From assembly GCA_003640385.1 (NCBI GenBank), contig RCAB01000048.1, positions 62,001 through 126,000 on the forward strand: a DNA stretch of 64,000 nt, written 5' to 3'. Origin of the DNA: Setaria digitata (Eukaryota; Nematoda; Chromadorea; Rhabditida; Setariidae). How positions within the stretch are numbered: the first letter of the stretch is position 1; each line of letters opens with the position of its first letter. The translations under genes and the position numbers were made by a program. Positions 12,829 through 25,500 of the stretch are shown in pieces. A model generated the notes under the pieces. That model was not told the origin of the DNA and searched no databases. It was given only the letters and a program-made list of their open reading frames with translations.

Positions 12829-15790
12829 AGTCCTTAACTTTAGGGATTATGGCAAACCGTTGTGGAGAAAGAAAATACCGCTGCCGATTTTTACCAAGCT
12901 GGAATTGCACTCTCACCGTGGGTAAGAATTTAGATTTCCACTTATAAATCAGTAGCCATTCAAAATGTTAGAAATTCTTTGACTAAATTTATAACTCTTT
13001 CAAATGAAAAGTCCAGAAGTACAAAAAGGGATAATTTATCATTTCTTGCACATTTAACTTCCCTTGCGAAACTAACTATCGATATGGTTAGAAAAGATAT
13101 GCAAACATGTTTCAGGTAAATTACACGTTTCGTGTAATCGCTCGAAATTCACATGGTGAAAGCGAACCCGGTTTCAAAGAAGGAATAGTGTGTTCCACAA
13201 AAGCTTACTACCCTTACACAAATCCAAAAGATGTACGAGCAGAAGGAAGTAAGCCAAACAATATGATTATCGAATGGAAGCCTATGGACAAATACGATTG
13301 GAATGGCCCTGGATTACAATACATCGTCCGTTACAAACTTAATGAACCAGGAAACACTTGGACAGAAATACGAATTGAAGATCCATTAGCTGTAAGATAT
13401 TTTCCGGATAACATTATCTAGATCCAGAAAAACGCTCGTATTTTGCCTGAGATTTTCAGAATCATACAGTTATTCGAGAGCAGCCAACTTTCCGGGAATA
13501 TTTGATTCAAGTTGAATCTTTGAATAGTTTTGGTCATGCAATTGTGAAACCAACAAGTGTTAAAGGATATTCGGGAGAAGATGGTAAACATTCCCTGCAT
13601 ATAAATGTGCAAACCTGGATACCTTATAATCTCAAAATTGTTACGAACTGAAATCTTTGCAGTACCATTGCTGTCGCCGGTTGGTTTCAGCGTTTCTAAA
13701 TTCATAAATTGTACCGCAGTTGTTCTTAGATGGAAACATGTGGATCGTGATACTGTACGCGGCCATTTCAAAGGTTACCTGGTAAAGTTATAAACCTTTT
13801 TTCAAATTCCAGAAATTAGGTTTGAAACGATCATAATTACCCTCATAACTTTGTTATCTTCTAGCACTTTTGCAGATCGACTACTGGGAAGATGAGAAGC
13901 CATTTGCTGTCGTGGATGTTTGGGTTGAAGAACACAAAGATGAGATTACTATTTATGGTTTAAAGCCCATAACAAACTATACGGCACGCATAAGAACAGC
14001 AAATAGTCGGTACTTCAGTAAATCTCCATCAGCGATCAAATTCACAACTCCTGAAGGAAGTAAGAAAAACGTAATTATCAAAAACTCACTGAACCTTCAT
14101 TTTATTAGTAGATTTAGTAGTTTACTTTGCAGTTCCGTCCAAAGTACACAATATGAGAGTACGAGCAGTTGGAGCAAGAAGCCTGTACGTAACATGGGAA
14201 CCGCCACGACAACCAAACGGATACGTCCGTGGATATTTCATTACATTTGAAAGTATTTTGTACAGTTAACTGTTTTTTCCGAGAATTCACAGCATAGTAG
14301 GCTAAAATTTGTTTCGTTTCACGTAGTGGTAAATATTTTAAATTTTAATATTTTCTACGATAATATCTCAAGGCATTGAAGTGAATAAATTTTAAGATTC
14401 CTCAACAGGCGTAAAGGAAGAAACATTTGTATTGAATCGTCAACTTTATTATCTAAATGAGGAAGGTGAGCCAGACACTGGTTATAAGGTTTCTGTATGG
14501 GCAGAAACGAAAGGTGGTGAAGGACCGAAAGTTATTCGACCTGTACGAACTTGGCCACTTCGAGGTATTTTTATTTTGTTATTTAGTTTAACAAAAATTT
14601 GAAGCATTTTACGGAATTTATGGAACACTGAATGGACAGTGTTCGTATTTTCTTTCAACAGGAGATGAAACAAGCCGGTAGCACTGCTCTTATTTTTAAA
14701 ATGTTTCAGAACCGGACATACCAAATTTCACCGTCGAATCAATTTCCTCTACCACAGCTCGGGTACAATGGTTACCTTCTAATGGCTCTGAATGGGCTAT
14801 GCCAGGATCTACTTTTCTTGTCAATTATTCCACTGCTAGTACGAGTTTCCGTTGGAAAAAGATTAAGCTATTTTGAAAATTACATATTTCATAGAATTTT
14901 TATGATAAATGGAAGGTCTAAATCTTATTTTCAAATTTATTCAAATTCAGATAGTAACGATTGGATAGAAAGTGAACAAATAAGTCTACCTCGAACTGAA
15001 GTACTGATAAGCAATTTGGAAGAAGATACACTGTACAGGATGATTGGCATTGCTAAGGAAGGCCAGAAACATCGTGCGTCCGATGCAATAACAATACGAA
15101 CTCTAAGTAGAGCCAGAATTACGCATATATCTCATGGTGTGAATTCTAAGAAAAAAAAAAATACCCGTGCCGAATGTTAGTGAAATAAGTAGACGAAGTA
15201 TTCTAGAATTGGTCGATACTGAGAGAGACATATGATAAAGTGATTATTAAGCGATAGCAGGCAAAAGAAGGGGATGTTTCTACTGCAACATGATTCTGTC
15301 GTGAAGTTAGGTCACATGTGGTAGGGAAATTGTTGAAGTTGCAATAAAATTGGAGGTTATTGGTTCGGGTAATTGGTGGCATCAAAGGACCCGTGTATCA
15401 CAGTCTTAGACTGCAGTATCCAGTAAATAGGGAACACACATTTATTAACGCTTCATATTTACAGAGAGCCTGCAAAGTGCTGTTTGGTTTATAGCAGTAC
15501 TTTGTGCAATAATGCTTGCGTTATTCACCGCAGCTATAATGTGCTGTTGCGAAAGACAGCGAAGTAGTAAATATTCCATTAAACAAAAGGAAGTGGAACG
15601 AGGCCATCAAATCGGTTTCAAGGAAGATCAGTAAGTACCTGAATTTTTCCAAGATTTTAAAATAACTGCAAATTTAAAATTGAAAAGTATATCTTCAATT
15701 TACATTTAAAAGTGTGTCAAACAGCTGTCGATAAACTTCCATTTACTTATTTCCAGGAATTTTATGGAGTACCTATATGGATTCAAATGA
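7545..15790 (+). CDS. lad-2: L1CAM-family neuronal adhesion receptor, LAD-2-like
   Basis: Complete model of 25 exons, 3,522 nt and 1,173 aa: 7545-7608, 7935-8049, 8640-8827, 9040-9225, 9375-9512, 9622-9724, 9854-10041, 10242-10376, 10789-10956, 11283-11443, 11646-11766, 11931-12090, 12271-12389, 12624-12757, 12844-12921, 13116-13391, 13460-13583, 13663-13781, 13876-14059, 14133-14252, 14409-14564, 14710-14838, 14951-15106, 15465-15630, 15757-15790. Exon 1 encodes a signal peptide (MNTLWICSFSFFQ...) spliced to GPPKLDP. Six Ig domains (about residues 22-615, with YxC motifs such as GYYQCHAS and GLYYCNVS) are followed by five FN3 domains (616-1107; LSPW|VNYTFRV is the L1-type FN3-1 signature). 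Then come one TM helix (about 1114-1137) and a tail of about 37 residues with the L1 juxtamembrane KYSIKQKE. The tail lacks a true FIGQY ankyrin site (it has NFMEY), which favours LAD-2 over SAX-7. Expected role: cell-surface receptor in axon guidance. Confidence 0.93.
12787..12826 (+). repeat. A40 homopolymer inside a short lad-2 intron
   Basis: Forty consecutive A residues fill almost half of the 86-nt intron between exons 14 and 15 (12758-12843) of the FN3-1 region. Only 17 nt separate the run from the next exon. Homopolymers of this length are prone to length errors in assembly. Confidence 0.9.
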
Positions 15791-16540
15791 CTAACACATA
15801 CTATCGCTTGTTGCACCTAGTAAATATATCTGCTCCACTTTATTTGTTCCCAGCTCATTTACTGCCGTAGGGGTTTAGTCAACACATTATTTAAGCAACT
15901 GTAAATGTGCAGTTTTCCCATTTTTTTTGTCGTACTGTAGGGTACATGTCTATTCTTTTGGTGTTAATAGTGTGACGTATAAGAACGTTTGTGTTTACTG
16001 ACTTATCAGGTAATGGATTAAGTTTTCCACCACTAATCGAAGTGCATACTGCACACAGCCCGAGGAGTTTATTGAAAGATTTAGGAAATTTCATGCCTCA
16101 GACCTTCGTATCCGCCATTTGCTAGTGACATGAGCTGTAACATTACAATTTTTAACCGAAATGATCGGTCAATTTATAAAACGAAACTAAACAATGACCA
16201 AGCGATCCATCCTTTCCTTTGTTTTGATGTATTCTGTATTTTTAAATACATAATTAGCACTGTTTCTGATGCATATCTAACTGACAAATTCCATTGCGAC
16301 CAACCCATGTTGCAGTTAGGAATGCATAAACACTATTACCAATCTCTGTTATGTTCATTAGCAAGAACATTGGATAATTGTTTATTCATAGCATAGGTTT
16401 TTACGAAATAACGAACCGGTCCTTCATCCACCACTGCCATTTCACGAGGCTCTCTAAACTATTGTCCATCCTGCTTTCGTTATCTTACTTGCACCTGTAC
16501 CGAAGTGAATGAAACACGGTATACGGGGAACAAAAATCAT

Positions 16541-19500
16541 TTATTTAAACTGTATAGTAGCATAAATGTGATCCATATCAGTATTATTGTAACAAAGTAA
16601 GTATCTTAAACACTCGGTTATTCCATACATTTCCGCGCACTGATTAGTGGAAAGTTGTTCCACCAATCTAACAGCATTATTTGTGATCCACTCACATAAA
16701 TCATTCCGCAATGTGCAATGTACTGTCCGACTGTAAAGTTTCTGTAACAGCATGGAACTAACAGTCATCAAAATTACAGAACCGATTCGAAAGGGAGAGG
16801 AACCAATCAATACTACTCCAAGAATGGGGTACGAATTGTTAAAATAACTTAAGTAGACAGAAGTTCCGCATTCTTAACTGATTTATTAAACAAACGAATA
16901 AATTTTACCACATGCCTCTTATTCCCATACATACAACTTTAATTTGACAAGTAACAATTGTCGAGTCACAAATTCTGAGGGAAGAATGTATTCTGCTTCA
17001 ATCACACAGTCACTCCCTTTAAGTACAACTTTAAAACCATTCCATAAAATATATGTTCAAGTAACGGCTTACTTGTGTTGAAGCAGCGATGTAGTCATGA
17101 AAAGCTTCAGCAGATAGTCGGGGAGAATCAGCAACACTTTGGAAAAAGTTTGTTGCACGTATGCGATACTTTTTAACATCTTTTGCAAACAGAAGTTTTG
17201 ACGACGGACTTTCCTGGAACAAGAGTTATTCCTGTAAAAAAAAATTCCGGAAATTAGTTCTATCAACAAACTTACGGAGGGAACCATTGTACCTTTCCAA
17301 TCATATAGCTCGCACTGCTGAAAGCATCGACCATTGTTTGAGCAATAACTGCTAACGAGCTATCCACTGCCGGTATCCGTTCAACATCTAGCACATAATC
17401 AATATTTGAGAGAATGTTTACCCAGAATCGCAGAATCCAAATATTTACTTTCCAGGATCGAACTGCAGTTTCATCCATAAGCTAAAAATACCCAAATTCA
17501 TCATGTCGGTCAAAACCGCTAAAAGCTCATTTTAAAATTTAAGAAACGAGTATTACGATTCACTGGACTATTTGCTGTAGCTTTTTCAGCTTTTTCAGCT
17601 TTTTTTTTTTTTTTTAAAGATCATATAGGAAAACAAAATACCATACATAGATAACATACATTATTTTTGGAGGCAATTTCGTCAAAAGTGTGAAATACGA
17701 ACAAGATTAGTGGCGGGCACTTTATTTCGTCCTTATATATCACAGATTCCATAAAACCATCTACGAATTTTTGCACCATTTCCTTGCTATAAAATGCAAT
17801 TCCGTCCATATTTCAAGTTGAATAATATTCACGGCACTTTTTTGGGACTGATAAGATTGATAAATTTCTCTAAAACCCAAATGGAAAAAAAAGGTTACAA
17901 ATGAATCATGGCTCCATAATGAAAGAGTGCAAAAAACCTTGTAAGCAGTCGCGTAAGGAACATTTCCGGTATGGATGTTTCCTCACTGTCTTTGTTACCA
18001 ACACAATTTTCTGCAAAGTGAGGCTGTTCCAAATGGTAATATTGAATTCGGTGAGTAGTGCTTCTCGAACTGGATTTTTTACCTGAGCATTATAAAAATG
18101 AATTTAGAACCTTAACTACAGAATTTTAAATCAAATTACTGAATTTCAGATTAATAAAAACAAGTAAAACGAAGAGAAGCGAAATCCGAGACTTGAAGGA
18201 AACTTGGACATTTCTTGCACTTATTCTACAATTGTCCTCTCGATTTCAAATCTTTCTACTATTTATAGTACTCGTTTAATATTTAATAGTTCAATATCCC
18301 CAAAGCTTCCTTACTGCGCGAAATATATCTTTCATATATTAAATGATGTATTTTCTGAGCTAAAAAAAAATGAAACGTTTAACAAGCTGTAATGAAAGGT
18401 GTGGACATCTGTATGCCATTAATAAAACCCGCAAGGAAATAGTAGTCTAATTTCTTATTTTACTCACTCACAAGCATCACCGTAAATTATTAATAGTGAA
18501 TTCATCCATCAAACCTTAACCATGCTTTGAAAACAGACTTTGATAAGAATTTGTGCCGGCTGACTGCATAGCAAGCACAGTATTTTCTGCTATATTATAA
18601 TCACCCAAACATTTCAGCTTTTTTATTCCACCTTCTTCTATTCCATCGTCATCCGATAGGATAATGGTGCAGCACTCTGAGCACTTCCACTCTTAATTCA
18701 CAAAAATTTATTCCAGTCCATATAATTAAAGAATAACCAAATTTTTCCTCAAAATGATTCACGGCCTTCAACAACTTTAATTGATTACCTAAATGAAATT
18801 GATCCACGCTCAGTCGAACGGAAAATGGTTCATTATTATAAATAATGTCCAGTAACTTTTTCTTAACTTGAGTAATTGTATCACAACTTAATGCCCGAAG
18901 AAGAATCGGTGACTGGTTAAAACTTTCAAGAGGAATCACAAGCAATTGCTGTAAAATCGTTAAATACTTGGCCAGCAAATTAAATCTGTAAATTTTCAGA
19001 AAAATTTTATGCAATCCAAATTCAAATAAGGAAACTGAGAACTGAATAGTCCGGACTCCAACTTAAAATAACGATTTCTTATAAAAAGCCTTCAATAACA
19101 ACCAACAAAAATTACCAGAAATGTTATTAAATTTCAGTCGTTTATATTTCATTTCATACTTCATACTTCACTTCACTCTTTATATTTTATATTTTTATAT
19201 ACTTTATAATTTATGCTTTATTCAACCGTCGCTCTCTCAGCAGTTGTCAGTTAGCACGAAGAAAGCTAAAAATCCTCAGAATCACTCAGCTATTGCCATT
19301 TTATTACCAAGATTGAATTAAAAAAGAAAAAAAAAAAGTTCTCGAACCACGGTTGTGACATCAAGTGGTCTCCTAAGAAGTTTTGATTCATTCAATGAAT
19401 ATCGAGCAACACCGGTTATAGCATCGAGAGGGCCACGTTCAATTTGACATTTCAGTGCTTTATATAGCAAATACACAGACTGACCAGGACCATCTTTAAA

Positions 19501-22500
19501 AGAATCCAAAAAACATAAAGTGAACCAAACCGTAAAAATCTGCTCTGCTAGAGAACCACTTTGACGAAATATAATGTGAGGTTCGCATTTCTGAAATCGA
19601 CTTATTTAAATAAAATCATTATTAAGAAGAAAAATGTGTGAATGTGAACAAATTACAAATATAATAAATGTTACTGATTATTCAGTGACAAAGTAATCCA
19701 TGTGTAATTAATCGGTCTTTTATAAGCACTCATTCCCAAAATTTATTAAATGACTAATCAATCTGACGAAATTACTGGACTATAATTTTTCCTTCAATTC
19801 CAACAAACTGAAGGAAAATTATTTTACTTTTAGAGATAACGTGATGTGATGATTCAAAATCACGAAAACGACTTCTGTGCAGTAACGCATATCATCAAGC
19901 AGTGAACCAACAACAAGCGATGACAAAGCACATTTGTTTTCTAACGTATACCAAACATCATTATCAACAATTTCGACAAGTTTCAGCAAAAACTGAATAT
20001 TCCTTAGAAGATATTTGAACTCAGGTGACTTCGCCAACGCGCTTTTAGTATTAACAGGACTGAAAATAAATGAGCTGTTTAACTAAAGTTTCACTCTCTA
20101 TTTCATCAGCAGAACAGAACTAATATAACAAATTTGGAAATAAGCGTTACTTACACAGCTAATTTTACAGCATATTAAAGAGTGAGAAAAATAAAAAAAT
20201 AAAAAGGGAAAAACCTGCTAAGGAACTGGCGATTATGTAATAAGCCATTGTTTAAACGTGCATTTCTGTATAGAATTCGAATACAGAACTCAGTTTTATT
20301 GTGAAATGGAATACTCTGATTGTCGGCAGTCATTTTCAGATCAATTACATCGGTTTGCAGCTCCGCAAAAGCCTGTAACAGATATAAACTACTTTTTGTC
20401 TTCTTTCGATAATCCAGTCCAAATAAATTCTATCAAATACTATTGGAGTAGCCAAGATCCACCTGTTTGCATTCGTTGCGTACGCTAGATTCCAGCTCTT
20501 CCATTTTCATCTGTATTCTTTTGTATTCTCGTTCACGACGATTTTTATTTTTACATAGAACATAAAATAACCATGCAATAAATAATAAAAATGCAGTTGT
20601 GAACAACAGTGGAACTAAGCGTATCATTGAGATTCTGGAAATCAATTAGTTTTGAAAAATTTCAAAATATGACCACAGCTAAATCAAATTCATAAAAACT
20701 AGAAAAGGGAAACTGGTTTTATAATTTTGTTAAACTTCCAAAATTAACTGAAAGTCAATTCATAATTATTTCCTTACCGAAATGAAACTTCGTACTCCAA
20801 AAAACCAAGTTCATATCGTAAAGATCCCAAAATAACAACGACTAATGGATGATTCCCATCAACAATATTTCCCTTCTCATCCGTTGCTTCTGGTTCAGTT
20901 TGTGGCGTCCGGCACAACAACTGCTTCGCTTCAACCACTATAACTATACACCGCGATGCGCCGATAAAAACCTTCAATTGAAGCTTCACATAAAATGCAG
21001 CATGGTTAATTGCAGAAATATTAAGCAAACAGAAATCTGGAAGATGCTCACTCCTGATCTCAGTTATATCAAGTGTTAGAACTCTCATCAAAAACTGGAA
21101 ACCTGATATTCTTCAGAGCTGGCGGCAAGTGACAATCGATTGCCTTCCAACAGTAACAGCTGTTCTGCTTTCTGGATGTGAACGCCTTTAAATGGGACAA
21201 ACTGTGGATCTGATGCAATGGATAACTGTATTCGCCCACGAAAATCAAGGACAGATTGTACACCATCCATAACGAATGCTACTGGCCAACGTGTTAACGT
21301 AGAAGGCGATATATCTGACGGTAGGGATACTCGAGGACTGATACACTTCATTAGAGTTGAATTATGCGCATGACAATCACTCAGCTCTGATACTGCTCCT
21401 TCTTCCGAATTCGCGGATGTAACAAACATTTTGGCATTCAATACCGAATTCAGATTTTCTCCCTTCAAATTGAATTACGGAATTTCGTGACCTTTGATCT
21501 AAGCGAAGATTGAAGGTGAAGGAATTTAGCATTTTATACATTTTATAATTTGATTCAACACCTATTATCTTTCTCAATTGTAAGACCTTCGCACTTCGTC
21601 AAAAAACAAAATTTATCTAATCTAAGAAAAACTCATTCCCTACCCGAACTGTGATCAGTCTTCCGCCACTTTGAAATGCTTCTTTGGGATGGATTGTTTT
21701 AACGACTGGATCACTTCGGTACTCAAATGATCCACGGAGAATTTTAAGGCTTCGATCAATAGTAATCTGGATTGTTCGGTAAATTCCTGCTTTATCACTT
21801 CGACTTGTTAAACACGTTATTGATGATGGTAATATAACCTTAAGAATGCCTTCGATCAAGTTATTTAATAAGGTAACCAACCAATGTGTACTAGATATAT
21901 AGTTTGCTTGTTTCAAGATTTGCTAAAAAGAACTTTCCTGAATTTTATTACGTCCGACTAGTATAATTTCCTTCTTACAATTATAGACAGAACAGCACAG
22001 AAAGATAGAAGGTTTTCATTTGAAACAAATATGATCACAACTTCGTTTCTTCGTGAATTCATACTTATTTCTCAGTAAAACTACTTTCAAGGGGAATCAA
22101 TCTGACTCTTATTTATACAAGTGACTCAAAAAAACATTATATGGAAGTAAGAGAAAGCGGTTTTAGTTCTTAATTGACAGATAACAAATGAATAGGAAAA
22201 TTTTTTTTGCTATAGGATATTATTTTCTTTAGTTGATCTTTCACTGGATAATGTTAATAATTGGTGTAAGTTTTCCTTCAAATATTTCCGACTTTGACAT
22301 AAATAGAAAATTTATATTAGACTGATTTGAATCTTTCCTAATTTAAAAAACTTTTTGTAACTTTGACTTAAAGAAAAATAAAACAGTAAATAAGGCTGAT
22401 AACTTACTCTCTTCAGTACTTTGCAGGGATAACTTCCTATGAGAACTGAAGTATTGCTTCCAGTATTCAGATTAATCCCGTATATAAAGAGTTTAGTACC

Positions 22501-25500
22501 ACCTGACAAGGGTCCAAATGAAGGGTAGAGAGAGCATGGTTGTGGATCCACGAAACGGTAGTGCATAGTAGAATCAGCGAAACGTCGACCAGTTTGTCCA
22601 AGGCGTAAATGAATTGTACCGAAACCAGTTCCAGGACCTACTTCACATAAAATCCTGAAAAATACCATAATTCCCTGTGTTAAAAGATTAACATAAATAA
22701 GATTTTAATAAAGGCACTTATACCTATAAGCTACTTCAAATTCGATGACGTCGCATTTGGAGTTTCCTACAAAAACGCGACCTTTAATTTCACTCAGAGA
22801 CGACCCTAAATTTCGGCCACGAATCTCGATCTTGGTACCACCTTCAACTGGCCCTGATTGCGGCTCAAACTGAAAACATTTTTAGGGCATTATAAATAAC
22901 AGAAACAAACAAAAAAAAAAAAAAAAATGTAAAATGACAAATTATGAAAAAAAGACAGTGTCGATAAGTGGTTGTCCACAAATTAGATCTGGAGACTGCA
23001 GAGTGGATGACTGTTGACAGTGTATACTAAACTGACAGATGCCATCACACCATGCACATTTCCAGCCTGGATCCAAGGAAAGACATGTCGAACAATCTGG
23101 AGCCATTCGGGTACAGTAGTATACCATTACTGGAAGATAACTTATGGTGGCTAGATGGCTCTTTTTTCATTAAAATCGAATAAATTTGGGAGTGAAGGAA
23201 GACGAACACTTTGTACAGCCCACATTTAGTAAGCTTTCCGCTTATTCTGGCTTGTAATTTTGAGTTAAATTTCAGATAGAAACAAATTGAGCCTCAATAT
23301 TTAAAGTTTCCAGAAAAAAAAGACCTGATGATTTGTCAAGGACAATCCCATTTTCAAGTACTTCCAACTGTATTATAGCTTGTGAAGCATTTTTATTCAA
23401 CGTATAATTCCATGGTTCACAAGAAAGCCTGGATTTTCTAAGCGAAGCGTTACGGGTCACTGGAACACCGTGATAATAAAAACGACAGGCCAAATTCGAT
23501 TGCTCGTAATCACTGATGTGCAACATTTCCACAGCCACGATTTGATCACTATCTTCTGCCATGATTACCCTGTTTCGCATTGCAGGATCTATCTGGGGAC
23601 AGACATATTTTGCACCACCCTGGAACTTTCTAGCATTTCGGTCTTAGCTTTTTAGATTCACAATTTCTGACTACACATTACTTTCTAAACTCACTTGACA
23701 CTGTTCATGAGATGCGAGGCAGGTGTTTCTCATCTCACACCATTCACAATTCCACGGTGACGACATACAGGACAAGCAGCTGGAAATAATTTTTTTCAAA
23801 CGTGATGCTACTGAAAACTAGAACTTTTAGTGGATGCTTTCGTCTTCTTGCAAACACCGCAGTGGAAGTAGAAGTGAACACAGCAAATAAGATAAATTTT
23901 ACAAAAATTACTAATTATAGGAGGAGCAATTGAACATATCAAGTTCCTGAGTGACAATCGGATTCCTAGACCCATTATAGTAAATGGAAACTTTGATTTT
24001 CCGAAATTCTGTTATTGGTGCCATGACACCAAAAGACGGTACATGACACGTTATACCTCTACCTATCCATTGTCCTTTTGTTACGATATTTTCAAACATG
24101 CAAATAAACTCCTGAAAAATTTGAACATTTATATCAAAAGAAGAATTTTATGGTAAAAACAGAATTAGAATTGACAATTTTGAACGCTTTTGAATACAAT
24201 ACCTGCCAATTTATTCGTTATCATTCAGTGTTTATTCTCATTTACCAGCAGAAATAAATCCAAAGATTTGAAAATGGAGGAAACTAAAAGTACCGCGTAT
24301 CCGTTAAAAAGGAAGGAGAGGTGCATTAACAGATTAACAAACTAAGAGTTGAGATGAAACTGAGTAGTAGGGGAATTAGTCTTCGAAATCCTTTTACAAG
24401 ATACATCTTCAAACTTAATTTGAATTACATTTACCTTCTACTCGCCCCTACAAGGTCCTGATAGCCCTAAAAGAAATTCAAATTAATGTTTGAACTATGA
24501 ATTTCACACCAACACTCTGCATTTCGAATTCCATTCCATGCACTGGAAATAGTAAAGAAACATTTCTTAGCGCACTGGATAAAGTGGATGGGACCGGGGT
24601 ATCAAACACAGGACAAGTATCTGTGATCACTGCCGGGTTGCAACTAGTCCGCTCACTGCAGACACCTCGAAGAAAGCACCAGCCACACAGGAGGTCATGT
24701 TCAGCTGCACATTCGGAGCACGTTCTTACCCTTTCGCAATCACTTATTGAATATTTCCAGATCTAAAAATCCCTATGAAATGCATTCGTTTTTCAATGGT
24801 TTTTATATCGCATTTGCCAACAACTCTTTGAAAGCCTGGAAACAGTAAGAAATAACGGCTTTCCTTACCTCAGTGGAACTTTACGTACTTCTCTTGCTGT
24901 TAAAACTGATTATTAAAAGATATAGTAATTAATACACTGATTTATTTTTCGGCATTGCATAATCAGAAAATGCTTCAAATATTTTATAATAGTTTCAATA
25001 AAGAAAACAGTTTGAGATTGTCGGAAACTAGCCCTTGATCGAAGAATTCGTTTGGGAATCAAAACATAACCTTCGATCCGGCGATAACTAAATAGTAGCG
25101 ATCATCAAGAAATTTTACTGTGGTTATCGATGCATCGTCTATACTTAGTTCCTCGTATTTTGAAAACGATAATCGTTTTCCCCTTAGCTGTAATACAATT
25201 AGTTTACTGAAATTTCGAACTTACACATTTTTTGTGAAAAGAGATAAACAAATAAACAGGTATAGACAAGTAGTAAATAAAATAACACTTTGCGACAAAC
25301 ACGGTGTTAAAGATCTGCCACGGCATTGGACGAAACAACAACCAACAAGCAGGATCTCACCTGAATAAGGGAAGCATTATATGTTCCCACGATAATGATT
25401 AAGGCGTCATGAGAAGGAAGAACATCCATGGCATTAATGACCACGTCCAATTCGTATATGGCTGTTTGCCCACATTCTTGGCTGCCACCAACACCAATAG

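Noticed and set aside
14632..15180. 182-aa uninterrupted plus-strand frame
   Set aside because: It fuses intron sequence with the real lad-2 exon 14951-15106 and reads the preceding exon 14710-14838 in the wrong frame. The spliced model keeps the FN3 fold.
24497..24766. 89-aa plus-strand open frame
   Set aside because: It is a shadow of the plexin PSI1 exon on the minus strand (CSECAAEHDLLCGWC).
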